From Roseovarius faecimaris (GTDB lineage: Bacteria > Pseudomonadota > Alphaproteobacteria > Rhodobacterales > Rhodobacteraceae): a stretch of DNA of 64,000 nucleotides. Shown in pieces: positions 46,030 to 53,946 of this stretch. The DNA lies in NCBI RefSeq assembly GCF_009762325.1, contig NZ_CP034348.1, positions 378,501 through 442,500 of the forward strand, in the 5' to 3' direction. A program made the position numbers and the translations under genes. Position 1 is the first letter of the stretch. The number at the start of each line of letters is the position of its first letter. The notes beneath the pieces are model-generated. The model saw only the letters and a program-made list of their open reading frames with translations, was not told the DNA's origin and did no database searches.

Positions 46030-47306
46030 CCAAAATTCTTTTCACCAATGCCCGCCTGATCGACCCCGAACACGGCACCGACACACCCGGCTGGCTGCTG
46101 ACCGACGGCGGCCGGATCAGCGCCACCGGCAGCGAGGCCGACACGCCAGAGGCGGACGAGCGGCACGATTGCAACGGCGCCTGCCTTGCGCCGGGCATCG
46201 TCGATATCGGCGTCAAGGTCTGCGAGCCGGGCGAGCGGCACAAGGAAAGCTACCGCTCTGCCGGGCTGGCGGCGGCCAGGGGCGGGGTCACCACGATGAT
46301 CACCCGGCCCGACACGCTGCCTGCTGTGGACACGCCCGAGGTGTTGTCCTTCGCCCTGCGCCGCGCCAACGAGGCCGCCCCGGTCAACGTCCTGCCCATG
46401 GCCGCCCTCACCAAGGGCCGGGAAGGCAGGGAAATGACCGAAATCGGCTTTCTGATGGATGCCGGTGCTGTGGCCTTCACCGATTGCGATCATGTGATCA
46501 CCAACACCAAGGTATTCTCCCGTGCGCTCAGCTATGCCCGCAGTCTGGGCGCGCTCGTCGTGGGCCATCCGCAAGAGCCGGGGCTGAGCGCCGGGGCGGC
46601 GGCCACCTCGGGCAAGTTCGCCTCGCTGCGCGGCCTGCCCGCTGTTTCGCCCATGGCCGAACGCATGGGGCTCGACCGTGACATTGCCCTGCTGGAGATG
46701 ACCGGGGCCGCCTATCACGCCGATCAGATCACCACCGCCCGTGCTCTGCCCGCTCTGGAACGCGCCAAACGCAACGGGCTCAATATCACCGCGGGCACCT
46801 CGATCCACCACCTCACGCTCAACGAGTTGGACGTCGCCAATTACCGCACCTTCTTCAAGGTCAAGCCGCCCTTGCGGGCCGAGGACGACCGCCAGGCCAT
46901 CATCGCCGCCCTGCGCGACGGGCTGATCGACGTGATCTCGTCGATGCACACCCCGCAGGACGAGGAAAGCAAACGCCTGCCCTTCGAGGAGGCCGCCTCC
47001 GGTGCGGTCGCGCTCGAAACGCTCCTACCCGCCGCCCTGCGGCTCTACCACTCGGGCGATCTTACGCTGGCGCAGCTTTTCCGTGCGCTGTCGCTCAACC
47101 CCGCCCGGCGGCTGGGGCTCAGCGCGGGTCGCCTTACCCCCGGCGCGCCCGCCGATCTTCTGCTTTTCAACCCTGACACCCCCTTTGTGCTCGACCGCTT
47201 CACGCTTCTGTCGAAATCCAAGAACACCCCGTTTGACGGCGCGCGGATGCAGGGTAAGGTTCTGGCCACCTATGTCGCCGGACGCAGCGTTTATGAGGCC
47301 CCCTGA
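46026..47306 (+). CDS. pyrX: Dihydroorotase homologue lacking metal ligands (PyrC/PyrX type)
   Basis: A 426-residue amidohydrolase-fold protein. In active dihydroorotases the first metal motif is DxHxH; here it is DIGVKV, with Gly62 and Lys64 in the His places. The DHAPH-type motif is SMHTPQD, with Met307 where the metal-binding Asp should be. SIHHLTLNE (near 259) and KVKPPLR are kept. It is therefore probably non-catalytic. In Pseudomonas such a PyrC-like subunit is needed to assemble aspartate carbamoyltransferase, and here pyrB is in the same operon. A catalytic dihydroorotase should then exist elsewhere. Confidence 0.85.
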   Translation: MTKILFTNARLIDPEHGTDTPGWLLTDGGRISATGSEADTPEADERHDCNGACLAPGIVDIGVKVCEPGERHKESYRSAGLAAARGGVTTMITRPDTLPAVDTPEVLSFALRRANEAAPVNVLPMAALTKGREGREMTEIGFLMDAGAVAFTDCDHVITNTKVFSRALSYARSLGALVVGHPQEPGLSAGAAATSGKFASLRGLPAVSPMAERMGLDRDIALLEMTGAAYHADQITTARALPALERAKRNGLNITAGTSIHHLTLNELDVANYRTFFKVKPPLRAEDDRQAIIAALRDGLIDVISSMHTPQDEESKRLPFEEAASGAVALETLLPAALRLYHSGDLTLAQLFRALSLNPARRLGLSAGRLTPGAPADLLLFNPDTPFVLDRFTLLSKSKNTPFDGARMQGKVLATYVAGRSVYEAP

Positions 47307-47911
47307 TGCCAGTGCTTGAAACCCCGCTTTTCCTGCTGCTGGTCTGGGCCGTGGCGGGCTATCTGATCGGCTCGGTCTCTGGCGGCATGGCGATGAGCCG
47401 GGTCTTCGGCCTCGGCAATCTGCGCGAGATCGGCTCGGGCAATATCGGCGCCACCAATGTGCTGCGCACCGGCAACAAATCCGCCGCCGCCGCGACGCTG
47501 CTCATCGACGCGGCCAAGGGCGCGCTGGTGGCGCTGCTGGCCTGGGCGATCTCGGGCGAGGATGCCGCGCAAGTGGCCGGGTTCATGGCCTTTCTTGGCC
47601 ATTGCTACCCGATCTGGCTGGGCTTCAAGGGCGGCAAGGGCGTGGCGACATTCCTTGGCCTTTTGCTGGCGCTGGCCTGGCCGGTCGGGCTGGCCTGCTG
47701 CGCGACATGGCTCGCGGTGGCGGCGGCAACCCGCATCTCGTCCTTCGCGGCGATCTTTACCGCAGCGGTCAGCACGATCTGGATGGTCTTTCTCGGTCAG
47801 AGCCAGATGCTCGGCGTGGGCATCCTGCTGACGCTTCTGGTCTTCTGGCGCCACCGCGAGAATATCGCCCGCCTGCGCGCCGGGACCGAACCCAGGATCG
47901 GACAGAAATGA
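47306..47911 (+). CDS. plsY: Acyl-phosphate:glycerol-3-phosphate acyltransferase PlsY
   Basis: A 201-residue inner-membrane enzyme with five helices that makes lysophosphatidate from acyl phosphate. The three family motifs are GSGNIGATNVLR (near 41), GHCYPIWLGFKGGKGVATFLG (near 95) and a third near RHRENIARLRAGTEP (near 178). It starts at the last base of the previous stop, so it is co-expressed with the pyr genes. Confidence 0.95.
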   Translation: MPVLETPLFLLLVWAVAGYLIGSVSGGMAMSRVFGLGNLREIGSGNIGATNVLRTGNKSAAAATLLIDAAKGALVALLAWAISGEDAAQVAGFMAFLGHCYPIWLGFKGGKGVATFLGLLLALAWPVGLACCATWLAVAAATRISSFAAIFTAAVSTIWMVFLGQSQMLGVGILLTLLVFWRHRENIARLRAGTEPRIGQK

Positions 47912-48165
47912 CCACCGCCTTTCTGGCGGCGTTCGATGCGCTGCCACTGGGGAGCTTTACCGGCAGCTGTGCCGGGCGGCGATATGTGGTGACGCGCTCG
48001 GATTTCTCGGGCGGGGCCGCGCAGAAACTCGTGGCCGAAGAACTGGGCGGCGCGGATTACATCAGCCTCAACCTTTACCGACTGGCCTCCGGCGCGCGGC
48101 TCAAACCCTGCGAGATGCCCGAGGCGAAAGTCGTGGATTTCGTTCTCAACCTGCGCGCCGACTGA
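47908..48165 (+). CDS. Small hypothetical protein following plsY
   Basis: An 85-residue protein starting in an ATGA overlap with plsY. It contains LGSFTGSCAGRRYVVTRSDF and GADYISLNLYRLASG. I do not recognise the family. The overlap and good coding character support a real gene. The operon ends here at a triple-hairpin region. Confidence 0.7.
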   Translation: MTTAFLAAFDALPLGSFTGSCAGRRYVVTRSDFSGGAAQKLVAEELGGADYISLNLYRLASGARLKPCEMPEAKVVDFVLNLRAD

Positions 48166-48175
48166 CGGCCGGGCC

Positions 48176-48242
48176 GCGTTTTCTGCACAGAAAACGCCCT
48201 CGAAAATGTTCATTTTCGATCCCGGAATTTGTGCAAATTCCG
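48176..48242. terminator. Three tandem perfect palindromes between convergent genes
   Basis: Three stems follow one another: GCGTTTTCTG-CA-CAGAAAACGC (48176-48197), TCGAAAATG-TT-CATTTTCGA (48200-48219) and CGGAATTTG-TG-CAAATTCCG (48223-48242). Each has perfect 9- to 10-bp arms and a TG-N2-CA centre. The position between two convergent genes fits a bidirectional terminator, but T-tracts are lacking, so protein binding is another option. Confidence 0.65.
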
Positions 48243-48255
48243 CGCGCGCCCGGCG

Positions 48256-49023
48256 CTAGGCCTTGCCTGCCGCGTTCAGCGCCTGCGCCTTCAATGCCTC
48301 ATAGAAGGGCAGATGATGCTCCAGACAGTCCAGCATGCGCGGATGCGTCTTTGCCATGGCTTCGAAATCCGCCCGCTGTTTCGCAACATCAGCCGCACTC
48401 AGCGGCCTGATCCCCGACGCGTTCGACACATCGCCATGCCAGCCCTCAACATGATCCCAATCCTCGGGCGCCGGGGTCTGCCAGTCAAAGGCGCGCTCGC
48501 GAAATGGCAACCCGATGATCTGCCACCAGGCGGTCATCATCCCGCGCGTGTCGCCGCGCACGTCATCGGCCTCCAGGATGACCGGTGCTTCTCCGCGTGT
48601 GACCAGGGCGTTGTAATGACGAAACTGCGCCTCGAGCCCGATCTCTTCCATCGTCGCATCCGGGTCGAGCTTGAAATAGGACAGGATCGAGGCCACCGGG
48701 TTACGGATCAGAAAGCTGTTGGTCAGCCGCGCCGAGAATTCCGCGTCTTCCAGCACCTGCTCATAGACGTAAAAGCTCATATCCTTGAAAAACACCGGCC
48801 CTGTCTCTGCGCGCCGCATAAGCATATCGCGGATCTCGGTATAGCTCTGGGGCTGATCCTCCTGCATGTCGAACATCGGAAACTGGCGCACCTGCCTGTG
48901 CACGTAATAATCATACATGAACGGCTCATGCGCACAGTCCAGATCGCCACGTTCGCGCATCACGCGCTCCATCGCCGTGGACATCGAACGCGGGTGCGAC
49001 CAGAGCGCGAAAATGGGGTGCAT
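48256..49023 (-). CDS. Sulfotransferase-like P-loop protein
   Basis: A 255-residue protein beginning IFALWSHPRSMSTAMERVM. The HPRSMST segment is the 5'-phosphosulfate-binding loop of bacterial sulfotransferase-like proteins, and SFLIRNPVASILSYF resembles the 3'-phosphate-binding motif. It could transfer sulfate from PAPS to a metabolite; the acceptor is unknown. It converges on the plsY operon across the triple palindrome. Confidence 0.78.
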   Translation of the reverse strand: MHPIFALWSHPRSMSTAMERVMRERGDLDCAHEPFMYDYYVHRQVRQFPMFDMQEDQPQSYTEIRDMLMRRAETGPVFFKDMSFYVYEQVLEDAEFSARLTNSFLIRNPVASILSYFKLDPDATMEEIGLEAQFRHYNALVTRGEAPVILEADDVRGDTRGMMTAWWQIIGLPFRERAFDWQTPAPEDWDHVEGWHGDVSNASGIRPLSAADVAKQRADFEAMAKTHPRMLDCLEHHLPFYEALKAQALNAAGKA

Positions 49024-49166
49024 GGGCGGGGCTCCTGATGCGGCTTTCTCCTCAGCTTAGGCAAATTGATCCTCACTGAAAAGTGCAGCGCCGATTGCCC
49101 CTCTGCCTTGACACCCCGGGTCCGCTTCGTCACCAAGGCCACACGGCAAGAGCGCAGGAGGCCCGC

Positions 49167-50537
49167 ATGTCCATACCTCAATCCGGTGGCGGCCCCATCG
49201 AAGATCATTCCCAGCTCGCGGGGTATCTCGAAGCCGGGTGCAAACCCAGGGACGACTGGCGCATCGGCACCGAGCACGAGAAATTCGGCTATTGCAAGGA
49301 TACGCTCAGGCCCATTCCCTATGCGGGCGAGCGCTCGGTTCTGGCGGTGCTCGAAGGGTTGCGCGACGGCCATGGCTGGGCCCCGGTGGAAGAGGCGGGC
49401 AAGCTCATCGGGCTGGAGAAGGACGGCGCCAATGTCAGCCTCGAGCCGGGCGGGCAGCTTGAGCTCTCGGGCGCACCGCTGGAGACCATCCACCAGACCT
49501 GCGACGAGGTGAACCAGCACCTTGCCGATGTGAAGGACATTGCCGACAAGGTCGGCGTGGGCTTCATCGGGCTTGGCGCGGCCCCGATCTGGACCCATGA
49601 GGACATGCCCCTCATGCCCAAGGGCCGGTACAAGCTGATGGACGCCTATATGCAAAAGGTCGGCACCATGGGCCGGTCGATGATGCGGCGGACCTGCACC
49701 GTGCAGGTCAATCTCGATTTCGGGTCCGAGGCGGACATGGTGCAAAAGCTGCGCATCGCGCTGGCGCTGCAACCCGTGGCCACCGCCCTCTTTGCCAACT
49801 CGCCCTTTTTCGAGGGCAAGCCCAACGGGCATAAATCCTGGCGCTCCCGCGTCTGGCGCGATCTCGATGCGGATCGTACCGGCATGCTGCCTTTCGTTTT
49901 CGAGGACGGCTTCGGCTTCGAGGCCTATGCCGAGTTCGCGCTCGATGTGCCGATGTATTTTGTTTATCGCGATGGTGAATATATCGACGCGCTGGGCATG
50001 TCCTTCCGCGACTTCCTGCGTGGCGAGCTGCCGGCCCTGCCGGGTGAGAAGCCGACGCTGTCGGACTGGGCCGATCACCTGACCACGATCTTCCCCGAGG
50101 CGCGGATCAAGAAATTCATGGAAATGCGCGGCGCCGATGGCGGCCCGTGGCGCAGGCTCTGCGCACTGCCCGCCTTCTGGACCGGACTGATGTATGACCA
50201 GAGCGCGCTCGATGCGGCCTGGGACATCTGCAAGGGCTGGGATGCGGAAACCCGCGAGGGCCTGCGCGTCGCGGCCTCGGAACAGGCGCTACAGGCCGAG
50301 GTTGGCGGCATCCGCATGCACGACCTCGCGCGCGAGGTGCTCAACATCTCCGAGGCAGGTCTGAAGGCCCGGGCGCGCCCCGGCGCGGGTGGCATGGTCC
50401 CGGACGAGACCCATTTCCTCAACGCCCTGCGCGAAAGCATCGACAGCGGCAAGGTGCCTGCCGATGAGCTGCTCGATCACTATCACGGCGATTGGAACGG
50501 CGATCTTACGCGTATCTACTCTGAGTTCTCTTACTGA
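49167..50537 (+). CDS. gshA: Glutamate-cysteine ligase (plant/alphaproteobacterial type)
   Basis: A 456-residue enzyme catalysing the first step of glutathione synthesis. It belongs to the plant-like GCL class found in alphaproteobacteria: RIGTEHEKFGYC near 32, EPGGQLELSGAPLE near 93, TCTVQVNLDFGSE near 179, and NSPFFEGKPNGHKSWRSRVW near 213. A perfect AGGAGG precedes the ATG, so the upstream open extension is not used. The glutathione-using yghU-like gene is elsewhere in the window. Confidence 0.95.
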   Translation: MSIPQSGGGPIEDHSQLAGYLEAGCKPRDDWRIGTEHEKFGYCKDTLRPIPYAGERSVLAVLEGLRDGHGWAPVEEAGKLIGLEKDGANVSLEPGGQLELSGAPLETIHQTCDEVNQHLADVKDIADKVGVGFIGLGAAPIWTHEDMPLMPKGRYKLMDAYMQKVGTMGRSMMRRTCTVQVNLDFGSEADMVQKLRIALALQPVATALFANSPFFEGKPNGHKSWRSRVWRDLDADRTGMLPFVFEDGFGFEAYAEFALDVPMYFVYRDGEYIDALGMSFRDFLRGELPALPGEKPTLSDWADHLTTIFPEARIKKFMEMRGADGGPWRRLCALPAFWTGLMYDQSALDAAWDICKGWDAETREGLRVAASEQALQAEVGGIRMHDLAREVLNISEAGLKARARPGAGGMVPDETHFLNALRESIDSGKVPADELLDHYHGDWNGDLTRIYSEFSY

Positions 50538-50691
50538 CGCAGGATGAGGCGCCCCAACACACGCCAGACATGCGCTTCGGTGTCATCCTCCGCCTGACCT
50601 GCGTTTCGCCCCCCACCGCTGCGCGCAGGGATCGCCGTGAGATGTCCACCCAAATCCGGCCGCGGTCGGTTGGGCCTTAACAAATCCCGAA

Positions 50692-50735
50692 TTTTGTACA
50701 AAACAGGGGGTGATTTTGTACAAAACGTACAAAAC
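50692..50735. promoter_or_regulatory. Double TTTTGTACAAAA operator upstream of the nitrilase-family gene
   Basis: The 12-bp palindrome TTTTGTACAAAA occurs at 50692-50703 and 50714-50725, centres 22 bp (two helical turns) apart. A third half, GTACAAAAC, is at 50727-50735. They end 21 bp before the ATG, over the expected promoter or ribosome-binding region, so repression is likely. The dyad resembles GntR/FadR-type sites; the regulator is not known. Confidence 0.6.
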
Positions 50736-50755
50736 TCCAGAAAGGCTGACCTCGC

Positions 50756-51640
50756 ATGAAAATCGCCACCGCCGCCTATCCGCTCGACCCGCTCCGCTCC
50801 TGGGCCGATTATGCCGCCAAGATCGAGGCTTGGGTCGCTGACGCGGCCGGGCAGGGGGCTGAATTGCTTCTCTTTCCCGAATATGCCGCGATGGAGCTTG
50901 CGGCCCTCGACGGTGCCGATGTGGCCGCCGATGTGGAACGCTCGCTCCACGCTGTTTCGGCCCGGATCGGGGATGCGGATGATCTGCATGCCGATCTGGC
51001 TGCAAAGCATAAGGTCCATATCAGCGCAGGCTCCGCCCCGGTCTTCGACGGCACCCTCGGAAACCGCCCGGTGAACCGTCAGCGTCTCTTTTCGCCCACC
51101 GGCGGGCGCGGCTTTCAGGACAAGCAGATCATGACCCGCTTTGAGCGTGCACCGATGGATATGCTGCCCTGTGGCCCCCTCAAACTCTTTGACACAAGTC
51201 TTGGAAAGATCGGCATCCTGATCTGCTATGACAGTGAATTTCCTTTGCTCGGCAGAAGCTTAGCAGAGGCTGAGCTGCTGCTTGTCCCGTCCTGTACCGA
51301 AGCGCTTTCGGGCTATTGGCGGGTGCGGATCGGCGCGATGGCCCGCGCATTGGAAAACCAATGCGTCACGGTCATGTCTTCGCTCACCGGTCCCGGCAAC
51401 TGGTGCGAGGCCGTGGGCGACACCACCGGCATGGGCGGCGTTTTCGGCCCGCCCGATACCGGGTTTCCGCCCAGCGGCGTCATTGCCGAAGGCACGCTGA
51501 ACCACCCCGGCTGGACCGTTGCCGAGGTCGATCCGGCCGCCGTTGCCCATGTCCGCGCCGACGGCCAGGTGCTCAATCGCCGCCACTGGGACGAACAGCC
51601 CGCACCGGGTCACAGCGTCACATCTGAGCGATTGGGATGA
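50756..51640 (+). CDS. Carbon-nitrogen hydrolase (nitrilase superfamily)
   Basis: A 294-residue amidohydrolase with the full Glu-Lys-Cys triad: Glu42 in FPEYA, Lys123 in DKQIMTRFE, and Cys157 in ICYDSEFP. The N-terminus lacks a signal peptide. Substrate could be an omega-amide, N-carbamoyl amine or similar amide; the sequence does not decide. It has its own double palindromic operator, so it is probably induced by a specific compound, independent of gshA. Confidence 0.87.
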   Translation: MKIATAAYPLDPLRSWADYAAKIEAWVADAAGQGAELLLFPEYAAMELAALDGADVAADVERSLHAVSARIGDADDLHADLAAKHKVHISAGSAPVFDGTLGNRPVNRQRLFSPTGGRGFQDKQIMTRFERAPMDMLPCGPLKLFDTSLGKIGILICYDSEFPLLGRSLAEAELLLVPSCTEALSGYWRVRIGAMARALENQCVTVMSSLTGPGNWCEAVGDTTGMGGVFGPPDTGFPPSGVIAEGTLNHPGWTVAEVDPAAVAHVRADGQVLNRRHWDEQPAPGHSVTSERLG

Positions 51641-51667
51641 TAATTTCCTTGAAAAACTGCGCGAATA

Positions 51668-51704
51668 GCGCCATTTAGGCGCCATCCGGCCCCATCTCGG
51701 GGCC
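51668..51704 (+). promoter_or_regulatory. Two small hairpins in the infA leader
   Basis: GCGCC-ATTTA-GGCGC (51668-51682) and GGCCCC-ATCTC-GGGGCC (51688-51704) lie just before the infA ribosome-binding site. The first may end the upstream transcript; the second could affect infA translation. Evidence is structural only. Confidence 0.4.
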
Positions 51705-51722
51705 TGCAACACAGGAGAGACC

Positions 51723-51941
51723 ATGGCCAAGGAAGATACGCTCGAATTTCCCGGTGTCGTGAAGGAACTCCTGCCGAATGCGACGTTCCGGGTCGAGCTT
51801 GAAAACGGCCATGAGATCATCGCACATACGGCAGGCAAGATGCGCAAGAACCGCATCCGTGTTCTGGCTGGCGACAAGGTGCAAGTTGAGATGACCCCCT
51901 ATGATCTGACCAAGGGTCGGATCAATTACCGCTTCAAGTGA
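51723..51941 (+). CDS. infA: Translation initiation factor IF-1
   Basis: A 72-residue OB-fold protein, the standard IF-1 length, that binds the 30S A site during initiation. [20 protein letters not shown] starts the barrel and [18 protein letters not shown] ends it. AGGAGAGACC precedes the ATG. It is followed by maf, RNase E/G and yacG, a usual alphaproteobacterial order. Confidence 0.97.
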   Translation: MAKEDTLEFPGVVKELLPNATFRVELENGHEIIAHTAGKMRKNRIRVLAGDKVQVEMTPYDLTKGRINYRFK

Positions 51942-51965
51942 AACGGGTTTAACCCGTTGTAACTT

Positions 51966-52544
51966 ATGAAGTTTATCCTCGGATCAGGCAGCCCGCGCCG
52001 ACAGGAATTGTTGGCGCAGATTGGTGTTGTGGCTGACGATATCCGCCCGCCTGATATTGATGAAACCCCGCTGAAAGGGGAGCTGCCGCGCCCCTATTGC
52101 ATCCGCATGGCGCGCGAAAAGGCCGCGGCCGTTAAGGCTGACCCGGACGATATCGTTCTGACCGCCGACACCACCGTGGCGCTCGGTCGGCGCATTCTCG
52201 GCAAGCCCGAGAACGAGGCCGAAGCCAAAGTGTTCCTGCGGGCCATGTCAGGCCGCCGGCACAAGGTGATCACCGCCGTGGCCCTGCGCCGGGCAGAGCA
52301 GCTCTGGGAGCGGGATGTTGTGACGGTTGTCAAAATGAAATCTCTTTCAGATCAAGAGCTTGACTGCTATATCGCCACAGGCGACTGGCGCGGAAAAGCC
52401 GGGGCTTATGGCATTCAGGGCCCGGCTGGCGCGCTGATTCCCTGGATTCAGGGGTCGTTTACCGCCGTTGTGGGTCTTCCGCTTGCCGAGACGGCAAATC
52501 TCCTGCAGGCCGCAGGCTATCCGCTCCATGAGGCTCGTCCATGA
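51966..52544 (+). CDS. maf: Maf-family nucleotide pyrophosphatase
   Basis: A 192-residue protein with the Maf signature [14 protein letters not shown] at the N-terminus and [11 protein letters not shown] near residue 62. Maf proteins hydrolyse non-canonical or pyrimidine nucleoside triphosphates and are linked to septum-related arrest. It overlaps the RNase E/G gene by ATGA. Confidence 0.95.
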   Translation: MKFILGSGSPRRQELLAQIGVVADDIRPPDIDETPLKGELPRPYCIRMAREKAAAVKADPDDIVLTADTTVALGRRILGKPENEAEAKVFLRAMSGRRHKVITAVALRRAEQLWERDVVTVVKMKSLSDQELDCYIATGDWRGKAGAYGIQGPAGALIPWIQGSFTAVVGLPLAETANLLQAAGYPLHEARP

Positions 52545-53560
52545 AAAACCGGCAAATCGCCCTTGATCACCTCGGTGAGACCGAAGCCGCGGCCCTTCTC
52601 GTCGATGGCCGCCTGCAGGACTTTCTGATCGACACGGATCAGCCACGCCCCGGAACGATCTATCGTGCCACCGCGACCCGCCCTTTGAAAGGGCAGGGGG
52701 GGATGTTCGTCACCACTCCGGATGGCCCCGGATTTCTGCGCCAGGTCAAAGGCTTGTCCCCCGGACAGCCAATCCTCTGCCAGGTGACGGGCTATGCTGA
52801 GCCGGGCAAGGCGCTCCCTGTTACGGCGCGGCTTCTGTTCAAGAGCCGCTATGCGATTGTCACGCCCGAGGCGCCGGGGCTGAATATCTCGCGCAGTATC
52901 CGCGATGACGATCGGCGCGACGCGCTCCTGGAGATCGCCCATGAGGAAATGGCCGGCAGCGATATGGGCCTGATCCTGCGGTCGTCATGCGCCGAGGCCG
53001 ACGCGGACGACATTGCCGAAGATATCCGTGCGATGCATTCCATGGCGCAGGCGGTGCTTGCAGATGCAACCGGCGATGCCGAGCTGCTGGCCGAGGGTGA
53101 CGGCCCGCACGCGCTGGCCTGGCGGGAATGGGTGGAACCTGCTGAAATCGCAACGCAATCCGGCAGCTTTGAGGCGCTGGGCGTGCTGGACCAGCTTGAC
53201 GAGCTGGGCAGTGATCTCGTGCGACTGGGGTCGGGGGCGATGTATATTGAACCCACGCGCGCGCTCATTGCCGTGGATGTAAACACGGGCGGTGACACCT
53301 CTCCCGCCGCTGGGCTCAAGGTCAACCTGGCCGCAGCGAAGGAACTGCCCCGGCAATTGCGGTTGCGTGGCCTGGGCGGGCAGATCACCCTCGATCTGGC
53401 GCCGATGGTCAAGAAAGACCGCCGCGCCTTCGAAAGCGCGCTGCGCACCGCGTTCAAGGCTGATCATGTCGAAACGGCCCTTGTCGGCTGGACGCCTTTG
53501 GGCCATTTTGAGCTGCAACGCAAACGCGATCGCCTGCCGCTGAAGGGAAGATTGGCATGA
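52541..53560 (+). CDS. Short ribonuclease E/G family protein
   Basis: A 339-residue, single-domain member of the RNase E/G family. [16 protein letters not shown] (near 243) and [14 protein letters not shown] (near 284) correspond to the DNase I-like catalytic segments, with Asp in each. The zinc-link cysteines and long C-terminal scaffold of RNase E are absent, so it is smaller than E. coli RNase G (489 residues). It may process rRNA or the neighbouring transcripts. It overlaps maf and yacG by ATGA. Confidence 0.88.
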   Translation: MKNRQIALDHLGETEAAALLVDGRLQDFLIDTDQPRPGTIYRATATRPLKGQGGMFVTTPDGPGFLRQVKGLSPGQPILCQVTGYAEPGKALPVTARLLFKSRYAIVTPEAPGLNISRSIRDDDRRDALLEIAHEEMAGSDMGLILRSSCAEADADDIAEDIRAMHSMAQAVLADATGDAELLAEGDGPHALAWREWVEPAEIATQSGSFEALGVLDQLDELGSDLVRLGSGAMYIEPTRALIAVDVNTGGDTSPAAGLKVNLAAAKELPRQLRLRGLGGQITLDLAPMVKKDRRAFESALRTAFKADHVETALVGWTPLGHFELQRKRDRLPLKGRLA

Positions 53561-53748
53561 GTTGCCCGATCTGTAGCAAACCGACGGAAACGGCCTTTCG
53601 CCCGTTCTGCTCCAAGCGCTGCGCCGATGTGGATCTGGGAAAGTGGCTGGGCGGAGACTATGCCGTTGCCTCGACCGACCCGGAAGATTTCGAGAAGGCG
53701 CTTGAAGAGATCGAGCGCCTGCCGCCCGAGGTCGACAAACTGCATTGA
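53557..53748 (+). CDS. yacG: DNA gyrase inhibitor/zinc-binding protein YacG
   Basis: A 63-residue protein with a four-Cys zinc site: CPICSK at the start and FCSKRCADVDL next, followed by a short acidic tail. YacG binds GyrB and inhibits gyrase in E. coli. It is the last gene of the infA operon and is followed by the tRNA-Phe gene. Confidence 0.93.
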   Translation: MSCPICSKPTETAFRPFCSKRCADVDLGKWLGGDYAVASTDPEDFEKALEEIERLPPEVDKLH

Positions 53749-53767
53749 AAAAAGTGTCAAACCCCTC

Positions 53768-53796
53768 TGGACAGGGACATTTCCCTCGCCTAGAAC
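53768..53796 (+). promoter_or_regulatory. Likely tRNA-Phe promoter
   Basis: TGGACA (53768-53773) and TAGAAC (53791-53796) are spaced by 17 nt, 34 bp before the tRNA. The -35 box matches the consensus at five of six positions, the -10 box less well. Confidence 0.4.
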
Positions 53797-53830
53797 GCCA
53801 GCACCCGAACGCCCCCGTGCGTTCACCCGT

Positions 53831-53905
53831 GCCCGGGTAGCTCAGGGGTAGAGCAGTGGATTGAAAATCCTCGTGTCGGTGGTTCGATTCCGCCCCCGGG
53901 CACCA
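53831..53905 (+). tRNA. tRNA-Phe (anticodon GAA)
   Basis: A 75-nt cloverleaf with acceptor stem GCCCGGG/CCCGGGC, D-arm GCTCAGGGGTAGAGC, anticodon loop TTGAAAA (anticodon GAA), T-arm GGTTCGATTCC and an encoded CCA end. A discriminator A precedes CCA. A tyrosine recombinase gene begins its 3' end 41 bp downstream, so this tRNA is probably the attachment site of the following element. Confidence 0.97.
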
Positions 53906-53946
53906 TTCAATTATATGATATTGCTCGATATTCATTTCCGAGACTT

